Source: Mangifera indica (Eukaryota > Streptophyta > Magnoliopsida > Sapindales > Anacardiaceae). From it: a DNA stretch of 64,000 nt. The notes under the pieces are model-generated. The model made no database searches, had not been told where the DNA came from, and saw only the letters and a list, made by a program, of their open reading frames with translations. Positions 50,541-61,989 of the stretch are shown here, in pieces (position 1 is the stretch's first letter; the number at the start of each line of letters is the position of its first letter). The translations under genes were made by a program, and so were the position numbers. Location of the stretch: positions 11,987,584-12,051,583 of the forward strand of contig NC_058139.1 in NCBI RefSeq assembly GCF_011075055.1, written 5' to 3'.

Positions 50541-51239
50541 GGAGGTGTTTGGTTAAGAGAATATTTTATTACAAAAATTAAAAAATTACTTTGAAAATAA
50601 AATATCTTACAAATTATTAAGTATAAATTATTATTATATTTGATACAAAATTTTAAAAATATATAGGTATAAATAATTATTATGTTTGATTAGACGTAAT
50701 AAAAATAAATTATCTTGAAGATTACTAAGTGTAAATTATTACTATATTTGATAAAATTTGATAAAAATATGTAGGTATAAATTATTATTATATTTGATTA
50801 AACGTAATAAAATTAAAGTATCTTGAATATTACTAAGTGTAAATTATTATTATATTTGGTAAAAATATGTAAGTATAAATAATTATTATGTTTAATTAGA
50901 CGTAATAAAAAGATAGTAATATATTATTCCACCTAAATGTTTTTGGGTTTAATTATTGTAAAATATTTTTATGTTATTTATTATATTAATTGAGAATAAA
51001 ATTATCATAAAAAATTAATAAATAAGAATATAATTATAATAAAATCAATATTATATTAATAATTTTTTAATACATAAAATAAATGTGATAATTAAAGTAC
51101 TCTTTATATTATTTGTCATATTATTATTAGTAATATAATATTATTATAATATTTTATTATTTATAAACTAAACAAAATAAAATAAGTAATAAAAGATAGA
51201 TTATCAGATTAATATTTATTGCCTTTAACCAAACAACTT
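50541..51239. mobile_element. PIF/Harbinger-like MITE
   Basis: The left end is GGAGGTGTTTGGTTAA and the inverted right end is AAGTTGTTTGGTTAA, with TAA flanking both sides (50538-50540, 51240-51242). GTTTGGTTA ends with a TAA duplication are common in plant Harbinger-type MITEs. The interior contains a 108-bp tandem repeat. Confidence 0.5.
50603..50917. repeat. 108-bp tandem repeat, three copies
   Basis: Units start with TATCTT at 50603, 50711 and 50819. Each contains 'aagt(g/a)taaattattatt' and 'gattagacgtaataaaa'. Copies are diverged. Confidence 0.8.
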
Positions 51240-51242
51240 TAA

Positions 51243-52585
51243 AAAAAATTATTTAAATAAACTCAAACTTGGAAGGACAATATAAATATAAACACTGTTT
51301 CAATTTTATACCTATATAACTAATTTAATTATATATATAATTTTGTATTCATTTCTAAAGTTTTAACAAAACCCTAAATACTCAAATATGTCGGTCTCTA
51401 TCTTTTGTAGAATCTCACTTCGAAACACATGACATCAAGCAAAAAGGGTGTTAAATTTAGGTATTAAGTTCAATCTTCACTACAAATTCGTCAATCAATT
51501 TCTAAAACATTGATTTCATGAAGAATACTTGTGTTAATGCAATTATTCATAAATCTAAGGTTTGAGTTCACAATTAGGGAGATGAGAGTTTGGGTTTGAA
51601 TTCGATTTTTGCCTAAGTGATTAAGTTGTGAATGTAGTTAAGATTGAAGATAGTAAAATCAAATTATATGATAACACATCATACATATATTTATTTATGT
51701 ATTTAAAATGGTTACGCATAGTTTTGTTTTTTCTAAAACAATAAAATTATATGTACTCATTTTAAATACATAAATGAGTAGACATTTGATATGTGTCATT
51801 AATTGATTAAATAATTTTGAATTAAGAATAAAATAACATTTAATTACGTAAAAATATATTATATGTATATTTATTTGTGTACTTAAAAAGATGACACATA
51901 ATATTACCCTTCGTGAAATATAGGCAAAATGCCAATGCATTTCTCCAGTTGGCAAAAGTTATCTAATTGGCGTGGCTCAATGCCGAATGGATAAACTTAT
52001 GCCAACTGTGTATAGTAACCAATATATAACTAATTTCACATGTTAGGGGCTAAACATTTCATGCTAAAAGAGAGTAATAAAGGGGTTAATTGTCATGATT
52101 TCAAAACATAGAGGAAACGAAATTTACCATTTGGTTTATGGATACACAAACCACGTAAATTCTCAACTATAGACTTATTTGGCATCAAAGGGGTGGCAGT
52201 GGTAAACATTTTAGGGTTTGAGGGATGAATCGGAAAGTATAATAAACTTAGACTATTAAGGGGTAAAAATTTTACTGCCAAAATGTATGGTTTTTGCTTT
52301 TTTTTTTTTAAATTTTATTTGTATATATTTTTAGTATATAATTTGAATATACAAATAATATATCATCATATGATTGAGTATTATTTTATCTTTAATTCAA
52401 AATCATCTAATCACATGAATACACATTACTTATATATTTAGTATCAAAAAATATATGCATAATTTTATTTTATTTTATTTTTAAGATAAACTATTACTTA
52501 TCCAATATTAAAAAAAATGGGCAAATGTGGTTATCTTAGTTTGGTATGGAAAGCAATAGACTACGATGGAAGATAACTCAATAAA
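51243..52585. other. AT-rich intergenic DNA
   Basis: No supported gene or bounded repeat. Confidence 0.5.
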
Positions 52586-52619
52586 CTATATTGAATAATA
52601 AAATATAAAATGGTTAAAA

Positions 52620-52925
52620 TTAAAATTCATTCTAACGTGATGTACGATGGGTTGGTGGTGAGTATAAGTTGGTGGAGTTGTTGAGTTGTCATCTTCATAT
52701 GGACCATATACGTTAAAATTTGTATTGACCATCTTTGTACTAACCATCATCATCAATTCAAATTTTCTCATTACCAGCACAAGGAATAAAGGTTCTAGTA
52801 CAAAAGAACGACATGTCATATGATATTCAATTCCAGAGTCAATGATCCAAGGAAGAGGCTTGGAAGAATAGGACGGTGTGTTAGCCAGACCTTCTGAACT
52901 ATGGGGCCAGTCATAACCCACTGAC
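52620..52925 (-). pseudogene. Copia gag-protease fragment
   Basis: The minus-strand frame carries the Copia protease active-site motif WIIDSGIEYHMT (canonical form has SGAT and H-M), preceded by a serine-rich gag tail. No LTR or other domain is nearby, so this is an isolated fragment. Confidence 0.7.
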
Positions 52926-53027
52926 GACTCTCCTCCATGAATTTGGCAAACATACCTCCCTAGTTATGGAAGTGGCGGCTGACCAAGTATATGACCTGTA
53001 ACATCGGCAAACTCTACATTAATTTTA

Positions 53028-53892
53028 GGGTTAAAGGACTATTTTTGACGTAAATTTTAATACAAAAATAGTGATATATATATATATATATATAGATTTT
53101 AAAAATCTAAATAACCATTAATAACAAAACTTTTATTAAAAATCTCAATTAAGATTAGAAGTAAAATTATTATTTATTAAAAAAATTTTAAAAATTAAAA
53201 TTTTATCATATTTTACTTCTCAATTTAAAAATCTCATAATTCTCCTTCACCCAAAATTTCCAAATTCTAAAAAATGACTATTTTATCTCTTAATTTCCTA
53301 GATTTTCTTTCTCTCCTCATCAACGACCATATTCGACGATGACAATCTCTAAAAACATGACGGGAGAGTTGGAGTCGTCTCCAATAGAGTTCCTTATTCT
53401 CCATCGACGTTCAGGAAGAGACGAAGATCTCCATCCCTTACTAGACGTTGATGAAGAGATGCTATCTCTTCATTGTCTATTTATCTCTTTGTCTTTGTCA
53501 ACGAAAAGTCAACATCTCTTCGTCGATAGAGACAAAGAAACTTTGCCAAAGATGACTCTAGCTCTCCCATTGCGTTTTCAGAGGTCCCTATAGTCAGAGA
53601 TAGTCTCTAGTGAGGGGAGAAAAAAACTTAAGGATTTAAGGGGTTAAATGGTCACTTTTTAAAATTTGAAAACTTTAGATGATGATAAATTATGAAATTT
53701 TTAAATTTGAGAAGTAAAATATTATGAAACTTTAATTTTTTAAATTTTTTTTAATAAATAACGATTTTACCTTAACCTTAATTAAGATTTATAATATAAA
53801 TTTTGTCATGGATGAGTAATTAGATTTTTAAAATTTTGTAAGTGTGTACCTGTTTTTACATTAAAATTTGGATGGAAAATAGTCCTATGGCC
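53028..53892. mobile_element. Mutator-like MITE with long inverted ends
   Basis: The ends GGGTTAAAGGACTATTTT and, inverted, GGCCATAGGACTATTTT continue into complementary arms. Flanks TTAATTTTA (53019-53027) and TTAATTTCA (53893-53901) form a 9-bp duplication with one change, as expected for Mutator-type elements. The GC-richer centre (53330-53600) can be translated for 84 codons from an ATG at 53339, but this looks like chance. Confidence 0.75.
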
Positions 53893-54352
53893 TTAATTTC
53901 AGCCAAAATTTTGAAGATCCTACCACCCTCACTCATTCTATTGTAGTTGTCGCAATTTGCCATTGATTGCCATTCATAGTCCTTCAAGAGCACAGGAAGA
54001 TTCTGGTGGATCAAGTTTGTATTATGAGAAAGATTGAGCCTGTTTAGCTACTGCAGAATCAGACTCAGTTTGCCATGGCTTATGGTCCGCCCGACCCATC
54101 CGCCGATTAGTGGCAGGTTGCGGATTCCCCATGATGAACATGATTTTGAGTGTCACCCAACTAATTCCAAGAAATAAAAACAAGAATTTCAAATTTTCCC
54201 TCCATCCCAACCCAAACAAATTTCAAAATGAAACCAATATTTGTCTCATGTATACTAAAAACAAAAATTCCCGCCGCACTGGGACCGACCCCATCAGTAA
54301 GGCCCACGATGTTAACGTGTACATGCTTTCACCCTATAAATCTTTCCTCCCT

Positions 54353-54360
54353 TATAAATA
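54353..54360 (+). promoter_or_regulatory. TATA box of the 49-aa gene
   Basis: TATAAATA, about 60 bp before the ATG at 54421. Another TATAAAT lies at about 54335. Confidence 0.6.
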
Positions 54361-54420
54361 CAATTGAAAACCGGATCCATACTCACTCACATTCAAACCA
54401 AGGGAATTTTTTCGGCAGCA

Positions 54421-54570
54421 ATGGCACGGGGAATAAGATGGGAACAGTTGTTCTCGGTGTTGGAGAGGAGCATGGACGACGTCTTATGGAGTTTGGTAAC
54501 GGCGGTGGAGTCAGTGGCTCTTGTCTCCATCCTCGGTTTCTTCTTCCTCTTCTGCGGCTGTTCTGTCTAA
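54421..54570 (+). CDS. 49-aa membrane microprotein
   Basis: A single exon starts at ATG in a good plant context (AGCAATGGCA) and encodes MARGIRWEQLFSVLERSMDD, an amphipathic N-terminal half, then a hydrophobic C-terminal segment (about residues 30-46, ending LGFFFLFCGCSV). GC content rises sharply here and falls on both sides; a TATA box lies ~60 bp upstream and gene-like flank continues to about 54780. Together these favour a real gene for a small tail-anchored or cysteine-ended membrane peptide. I do not recognise the family, and other frames of the same DNA are also open for 60-110 codons, which weakens frame choice. Confidence 0.6.
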   Translation: MARGIRWEQLFSVLERSMDDVLWSLVTAVESVALVSILGFFFLFCGCSV

Positions 54571-56018
54571 TCAATTAAAGTTTATGTGAACTTGCCGTCG
54601 GAATATGACGTCAATGGCCTGCATTGGTGGCGGAGATATCTATGTTCGTGACAGAGTCTGCCACGTGGAGATTATTTGAATTTAGAGTTTTAGTTTAAGA
54701 CAATTTCGTATTGTTTTCCTGTTTTCAGCTGTATTTTTTATGGCTTTTTATTTCAAGTCTTCGCAAAATCTGAGGGAAGTTAATTACTTTATTCATGGAA
54801 CCGAGTACAATTTGCCAGTCAAATGTTAGTAAGCTGGATTGATTGAGAATCTAGAACGCAGCTACCCTGGAGCCCTAAATTTGATGCGAAAGTGCTCGAA
54901 TTATGTCAGGCGGTAAGTATAAAATAGGAGAGTTGATATCTTATATTAAAAAATATAAATTTTTAGTATAATGTTATATATCTTGAATTCATTAATTAAT
55001 TTTTGATGTATAATTTTGTTAATTTTTGTATTATTTGATATTAGAGTGGTGTTTTAAGTGCAATATGTGAGATTTGAAAAATATAAATTTGAGATATGAT
55101 TCTTTTAAAATTTATATTATTTGGTATTAAAGTTATTTTTATATCTTTGAATTATAATTGTTTTATGCAGATGATGATGACAATATTGTAGTGTTCACTC
55201 GAGGAGGTCAATAGGAGGACCAATTTTAAATCTTGAAAATTAATAATTTTTTTTTATAAATTTAAACTTTAAAAAGTTATATTTTCTTTTGTTAGGAGTT
55301 CTCTCTTTTTTTCCTTCGATGACAGATTCGATACTCTCTTTCCTTCTTAACTCTGGTAAAAACAAATCATTTTCATTAGAAATGAAAATAATCAAATTTC
55401 GTTGAGTCACAAGCTCATAAACTTACCAAATTAAACAATAATAAGTTTAAGCTCCACTCGATAACAATCAAATTAAACCCAACTTAACACGAACTGATTC
55501 GTAAATATCTTATGAGCAACTCAACTTGCTTGTTGCAATTAACAAGTCAATATTTGGTCCCAACTTTGCCCACCTAAAGAACAATTTAAAATGGCAATAT
55601 CATCTAATAGAATATATCCTTGCGGTGGTGCGAATTGTTCCAATCAACTTTGTCCACCTGAAGAACATTTAATCAAATATTTATTTTTATTAATTATTAG
55701 AGATAATATGGTAATTAATATATAATAAACAAAATTTAATTTTTAAAAGTCACCCACTTCGAAATCTTTTATAAAATATAGAGTAAATTATTATTTTCAC
55801 CAAAATTTTGGTGTAACCACAAGTCCCACCCCTTATAAAATTTTCTTTTATTTCAAAATCTCATCTAAATTGTAACTCCATTTAAAAAACTTATAATATA
55901 TGGGTATAAAAATCGTTGTAATTTCCATAATTCTAAAAAATGTTTAAAAAATTTGGTCTGAGTTGGTACCGACAATGCTTCAATCGAGTTTTTTTAATCT
56001 TCTCTTTTGCATAGTTTT
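54571..56018. other. 3' flank of the 49-aa gene and AT-rich intergenic DNA
   Basis: Probable 3' UTR to about 54780. Around 54900-55215 there are words like those of the TRIM ('ggtattaaag', 'gtagtgttcactcgagg'), possibly a decayed relative, but no paired terminal repeats. Confidence 0.4.
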
Positions 56019-56857
56019 TAAGGGATGTGTATCGTTCGATGTGGTGCAATTAAAAAATTTTTTCAAACAAGACTCAAAAAAACATTTTAAATCATACCAA
56101 ATTTAAAAAATATGGTTTAGTTCTGTTTGAATTATAGTTTGAATCTATTAAAAAATATTTATTTCTAAATATTTCCTACTTAACAAATAATAATTGAATT
56201 ATAATTATTTAGGACTTGAAATATATATACAATAAATATGTAAATAAAATAACAAAATAAATATAAAAAAAGTGGTGTAATATAGGACTTGTTGTATTAT
56301 ATTTAGTTTTTAGATGATTATTTTTGAAACTATCGAAGTGCATATTGAAATTTTAAAAACATCTTCAATTTTTTTTCAAAATTTGAAAACCCCCTGAAAA
56401 ATCAGTAACACCACTACATTTTTATAAAATTATAATTTACTACAAATATACGATTATACTTTGTTAACACTTATATTTATATTTGTATTTGTATTTTTTT
56501 AATTGTTATTTAAATTTAATAAATTTTGGGGATAAAATTTATTTAACTTGATAATTTTTGTTTTTTGGTCATTTCAACAATTTTAAATTTTTTACTAAAT
56601 TTAACATATAGGTGGAAAAATGACTTCTTTAGTGGGAATATCATTTCATCAAACTTAGGTGGGTAATAGAGATTTGGCTATGTGTATTTTAAAGAAATAC
56701 AATTCATGATTTGGTTTAAAATTTATTAAAATCATATATTATTTTTTAAAATTTATCAACTCAAACCATATTGTTTTATAAACTAAACCAAATCAAATTA
56801 AATTTTTGAATTACTTGATTTGATTTTATAGTTTGAATTGAAATATGTATGCCTTTA
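56019..56857. mobile_element. hAT-type foldback element, relative of 24969-25485
   Basis: It begins TAAGGGATGTGTATC and ends, inverted, TAAAGGCATACATAT. Flanks ATAGTTTT (56011-56018) and ATAATTTT (56858-56865) form an 8-bp duplication with one change. Both arms share 'aaaccaaatcaaatt' and 'tatagtttgaatt' words with the element at 24969. The extra ~320 bp in the middle (about 56300-56650) may be a nested insertion. Confidence 0.65.
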
Positions 56858-56865
56858 ATAATTTT

Positions 56866-57035
56866 CTTTCATTTTTTTTTCCTCCTTTCATCTTTTTTTA
56901 TATGTTCCTTTTCTCCTTGGATCTCCTACTTGTCCCTTTCTCCTCCTCCTTTTTCTCTTTTCTTATCTTTCTTTCTCCTTGTACTTTTTCTCTTTCTTTC
57001 TTGTCTTTCCTTCTCTCCATTCACTCCCTCTAGCT
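56866..57035 (+). repeat. polypyrimidine (CT-rich) tract
   Basis: About 170 bp are almost only C and T on the plus strand. It gives open frames of F, S and L but no credible protein. Confidence 0.85.
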
Positions 57036-59314
57036 CTTGCCTTTTGGTAATCCTATATGACCAAGTTATGGCTGCCTGATCTACCTAAGCAATAGCTAGA
57101 TCATGACTATTTGATCAAAAGTAACAGTGGTCGATCAAATTGATTAAATTGAGTTAAAATAAGTTTGATAGAGAAAAACTCAGATTTCTCTTGTGATTTT
57201 TTATTTGTTTTCCTTGATTGATTGTTGATATATATTGTGGTGATTATTTTGTTGAAGAATCAAGTTTTGATGGTGATATTGGCTCCATTTTTTGCTCATC
57301 GAAGGTACAATAGAGTAGATATAATGGGATAGTGTAACTAGTTAGAGAGATACAATTTGACCCTTGGGTTGCATTAACCAAGGTGCGAACAAATACCCTT
57401 TATTGGTTGATTCTGTGACATTTGGCCAAATGGAGGGTTTTGGACCAAATAGCTAAAATTAGCCTCACTCTTTTTGATATTCTTTGCAACTATAATGAAA
57501 ATTACCTATACCCATCAATAACAAATCATCAACATCTTTGGATTTTTAATTTTTTTGTCTAAAAATTAATTCCAATAAACAATATTAATCACTCATCTAT
57601 ACAAAAATTATTAGTAGAATTTATAGTTATGAAAAATGAGTTAGATAGATTTTAAGTTTTGAAGACAAGTTTTGATCCTTTATAGATTTTAAACAATTTT
57701 TAAATACAAAAACTTACATCTACTCTCTCAATATACAAACAAATTAGGTTAATAAGTTTGGTTCGAAGACGTCATCATCATGCTTAATAAGTTTAGAAAG
57801 TGTTGTTTTTATTATTCTTTTTGAAAGTGTTGCATGTTTTCTGAAACAAATCAGGTATCGACTTAATAGAGAGGTCAGTTTAGTCCAACTGACAATCAAA
57901 CTATTTGACTGTGATGACATTGATTAACTATTTAAAAATAATATTTAAAATAATTTCATATAATTTATTATTAAATATATAATATAAATTATTTTAATAT
58001 TAAAATAAATTTAATTTGATAATATACGTGCTAAAAAATTGATATATAAAATATTAGATTTAGGTTTTAATAATAAATTTAGAAAAAATTAATTTTTTTA
58101 AACTAATCCAACTAAATCTGAGTTTTAAGCCAATGCGATCTAATTTTTTAAAATCATGATATGAATTGACCGCTTTAATTGTCATTGTTCTAATATATCT
58201 TTCATTTTCTTTATTTGACTGAAAAAGTTTTAATTCATATAATCTTTATTTTCTAATTCAAATAAGTAAAGAAATTAATATTATATCACCAAACACTATA
58301 ATTGCATCATTTATCTATGACTTATTGAAACATCGTGCAAGTTAGTTGGATATATTTTTTTTTTGGGTTAACTTTGAATATTTACTTGCAAGAGTTAGTC
58401 TTAAGCATTTTGGTAGAATTTTATTATTTTCTACTAAAAATATTTATTTTAATTTAATAACTATTTTTGGTAGACTTATAAAAAATGATTTATAATTAAT
58501 TTTTTTTTTGTGTGTTATAAATACTACTAAATTGAATTTATTATATTTGGTGCGTCATATTCATATAGTTTTAATGGTTTTAATATTTATGATAATTACA
58601 TTCATCATATAGTTACGACAGTTACAAACCGCTTCAACTTCCAGATCAGTTTATACATGAAAGCCTTATTATGGTAGTTCTTCTTTTTGTTGATCATCTG
58701 TGGCTCAACTGCAAGAATAAAAATAAATCACTTTTTCACCCAGGGGAGGGGAGGGGCTACCCGAGTAATGACCACTGATTGGAATTGGAACTCTATCTGA
58801 TTGAAAGTAGAGTCCACATATTTTTTGCTTGACCTCCCTCTACTAGTTTCTGAATGTTGAAGAGAAATTTGGGATGTAAAAGTTTCTTCGCATTGAGTCG
58901 AAACATTCTTTTCTTTGAAAGGATCATAATTGGGGCTAGAAACCCAATGAACCGGCTCTAAACACAAAATCTGAGGTTTGATAGACAAAACCGAAGCCTA
59001 AGCCTTATTTATTTTTCTGGTTTTGGGCTTAGGCTTTAACACACCATACCATACCATACCATAAATTTCTCAAACCAATTAATCATATGTTATTGCACAT
59101 CTCTATCCTAAAATTTAGCTTAAGCGATGATTTTTTCTTTCATACTTACTAGCTTGAATGTTTGTATAATTATTCAAAGTTATTGGCTTGAATGTCATAT
59201 ATGAATATTAAGCTCATGGCTGTTATTTATATTCTAAAATACAAAACATAAAAGAGTTAAAAAATTATTTGGTTTGACAAAATAATTTCTCAAATAATTA
59301 TAAAATATAAAAAA
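57036..59314. other. intergenic DNA without supported genes
   Basis: AT-rich. A minus-strand frame at 58728-58988 is open for 86 codons but starts only with TTG and is unrecognised. 'accat' tandem units occur at 59041-59060. Confidence 0.4.
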
Positions 59315-60205
59315 GGCCAAAAAACTTATTCTCACCCAAGGTTTGATGTATATCCGAATTTTCACTTGTTAACTTTCAAAAACCTAAAGTCTCACTAATG
59401 AACCGTTAAAGTTAAGAAAATTCGTTAATTCTAAGGATAAAATTATTATTTAATCAGTAATTTTAAAAAATATAAAAATTTATACAATTTCTCCTTAAAT
59501 CCTAAAAAACTAACAAATTCCCTTTAGGATTAAACTTTGAAATGTTGTATTTCTCCCCTAGGGTTTCGAATTTTCAAAACAATTTCCTGACGAATAGTCG
59601 TCTTCTTTGGCAATCTCTATCATTCCCGACGATGTCCTTCGCTCTCCGATAATTTGAAAGTCGTATCTCTCGAAATGATTTATCTATATAATTCTCGATT
59701 TCAAATGAATTGAGGAAGATAAACATCTCTATAGATTCTTTTGAAATCAACGAAGACTCATCTAGAATCGAGGAAGACGAGTGTCTTCATTGATTTGTTT
59801 GGACGAAGATGATTCTTCTTTGTCCAAATGAAGACTCATTTTCTCCAGTGAAGACGATTCCCTAAGAAGAGAGAGAGAAGGCCAGAGGGTGTTGATTTTG
59901 CTAGTTGTGAGAGAGAGAGAAGTTTGGCCATTCATCGAGAAACTGTTCTAAAAATTGGAAACCCTATAGGGGTAATGCAACTTTTTAAAGTTTAATTATA
60001 GAGGAATTTGTTAATTTTTAAAGATTAGAGAAATATAATATAAATTTTTATATTTTTTAATTATTGGTTAAATAACGATTTTATCCCTAGATTAAATAAT
60101 TTTATTAATTTTAACAACTCATATGTGAGACTTTGGGTTTTTGAAAGTTGAAAGATAAGAGTTTTGATATCCATCAAACCTTGGGTGGGAATAAGTCTTT
60201 TGGCC
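59315..60205. mobile_element. Mutator-like MITE with >100-bp terminal inverted repeats
   Basis: The left end GGCCAAAAAACTTATTCTCA and inverted right end GGCCAAAAGACTTATTCCCA continue as an inverted repeat for well over 100 bp (both arms hold CACCCAAGGTTTGATG and AAACC(T/C)AAAGTCTCA). Flanks TATAAAAAA (59306-59314) and TATAAAATA (60206-60214) form a 9-bp duplication with one change. The centre is GC-richer and non-coding. Confidence 0.85.
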
Positions 60206-60301
60206 TATAAAATATTAGAATATAATGACAAAAAATAACTAATCTTATTGAAATGTCAAGGTTTTCTTCTTTACCAAAAATAGTTTTTGAAAATTTATTA
60301 A

Positions 60302-61622
60302 GGCCATTGGATTATTTTCCACCTAAGTTTTAGCTTAATCTCAAAAGTACATCTTTAGGATAAGAGTTTTAAAAACCTAAATACTTATCTATGTGTTATT
60401 AGGATTTTCTGTTAGAGATATGGGTAAAATCATCATTTTATTAATAATACTAAAAAATATATAATTTGATCTCATTTTCTCTTATGGATTTTGAAAACTC
60501 ACATTTCACCCAGTCTCAACTTTGAAAAGTAACATTTTCCCCCTAAATCCCAAGGGTTTTCTTCCCTTTTCGTTGACGATAGCCTTTACTGTCTCCAACT
60601 TCAAAGCTCTGATGTCGACAAAGGGTCATTTAGACACATTGACGAAGGATGACCCTTGATTGTCTAAAAACATCGTCCTTCGTCGACACTGGAGCTTTGA
60701 AGGTGGAGACAATGATGACCACCGTTGTTGCCATCAAAGAGGAAAGAAAACCCTAGGAAAAAAAAATATAATTTTATCTCATTTTCTCATATAGATTTTG
60801 AAAACTTGCATTTCACCACATCCTCAACTTTGAAAAGTAACATTTTTCTCCCAAATTTTTAGGGTTTTCTTCCCTTCCCATCGACAACAACTACCACTGT
60901 CTCTAACTTCAAAGCTCCAGTGTCGATGGAGCGTTGTTTAGATGCATCAACAAAGGATGACCTTTGGTCATCTAGAAACGTTGTCCTTCGTCGATGCTAG
61001 AGCTTTGAAGGTGGAGACAGTGACGACCATCGTTGTTGTCATTGGAGAGGAAAGAAAACCCTAGAAAAAAAATATAATTTCATCTCATTTTCTCCCTATG
61101 GATTTTGAAAACTTGCATTTCATCGTAACCTCAACTTTAAAAAGTAACATTTTCCCCCCAAATTCTTAGGGTTTTCTTCCCTTTCTGTTGACGACAACCA
61201 CCATTGTCTCCAACTTCAAAGTTTTGATGTCGACAAACCATTGTCTAGACACATTGACAAAGGATGACCCTTGCTCATCTAGAAATGTCATCCTTCATTG
61301 ATGCTGGAGCTTTGAAGGTGGAGATAGTGACGACCACTGTTGCTGTTATCGAAGACAAAAGAAAACCCTAGGGATTCAAGGGGAAAAATGTTACTTTTTA
61401 AAGTTGAGGCTATGGTGAAATGTAAGTTTTCAAAATTTGAGGGTAAAAATAAGATAAAATTATATTTTTTTTAATATTATTGATAAAATGATGAATTTAC
61501 CTTTGCATTTAACATAAAATTCTAATAACAATTAATTTATGAATGAGTATTTAAGTTTTTAAAAAATTTTAGATATCTTTTTGAGACTGGCTAAAACTTG
61601 GGTGGGACATAGTTCTTTGGCC
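60302..61622. mobile_element. Mutator-like MITE with internal tandem repeats
   Basis: The left end GGCCATTGGATTATTTTCCA and inverted right end GGCCAAAGAACTATGTCCCA extend into arms of about 250 bp (shared: AAGTTTTAGC, TAAAATCATCATTTTAT and others). ATTTATTAA flanks it exactly on both sides (60293-60301 and 61623-61631), a perfect 9-bp duplication. It carries three ~306-bp internal repeats. Confidence 0.92.
60461..61373. repeat. three tandem ~306-bp units, each with a hairpin
   Basis: Units start at ATAATTT(G/T)ATCTCA, 60461, 60768 and 61074 (periods 307 and 306). In each, a left arm 'tctccaacttcaaagct' faces a right arm 'agctttgaaggtggaga', so every unit can form a long hairpin. Units end in AAAACCCTAG. 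Copies differ by many substitutions. Confidence 0.88.
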
Positions 61623-61880
61623 ATTTATTAAAGAACTTTTTAGAGATTAAAAATAAAAAAACAGTCTTTTACATATATTTAAATCATACTAATAATACAT
61701 TCATAAGGGATTCTCAAATAGGTTACATGTCTCTCATGAGTTGAAAAGCTGAACCCTTTGGAAATTAAAAAACTAAAATGATGCCACAATAACATTTACG
61801 CTTGCTTGACTGCACCGTCGAGAAAGAGAAAAGAGAAGGAGAAGTGTTTGATACAAAATTTCCAAGAGAAAAGAGAGTGG

Positions 61881-61888
61881 TGACGTCA
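61881..61888. promoter_or_regulatory. TGACGTCA palindrome
   Basis: A perfect bZIP/CRE-type site 12 bp before the ATG at 61901. It may be functional only if the downstream frame is a gene; chance is possible. Confidence 0.3.
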
Positions 61889-61900
61889 CCAGTCATCAAA

Positions 61901-61989
61901 ATGTATCCAGTGTCAAGCTACACGTTGGAGACGGAGGCAAGGATGGAGGTCACCGCTGTTGCTGATTATCTTGCTCACATGAAAGTCAA
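61901..61989 (+). CDS. possible first coding exon of an unknown gene
   Basis: The frame starts ATG after 'catcaaa', gives MYPVSSYTLETEARMEVTAV and continues ADYLAHMKVK, and meets a donor-like AA|GTATGA at 61989. GC content is higher than around it, and the frame is open upstream to a TTG at 61802. A short downstream block (62856-62874, acceptor TCTAG) fits the phase but is too short to trust. Confidence 0.3.

Noticed and set aside
53339..53593. Plus-strand ORF of 84 codons with ATG
   Set aside because: It lies wholly within the GC-rich centre of a Mutator-like MITE with clear ends. No domain and no sign of selection.
54900..55215. Words resembling the TRIM primer site and core
   Set aside because: No paired terminal repeats or target duplication were found, so it is not called as an element.
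56845..57079. Open frames coding mostly F, S and L
   Set aside because: They result from the CT-rich low-complexity tract.
58728..58988. Minus-strand open frame of 86 codons
   Set aside because: It begins with TTG, has no ATG in a useful place, no recognisable motif and no splice partner. It may be a remnant but cannot be supported.
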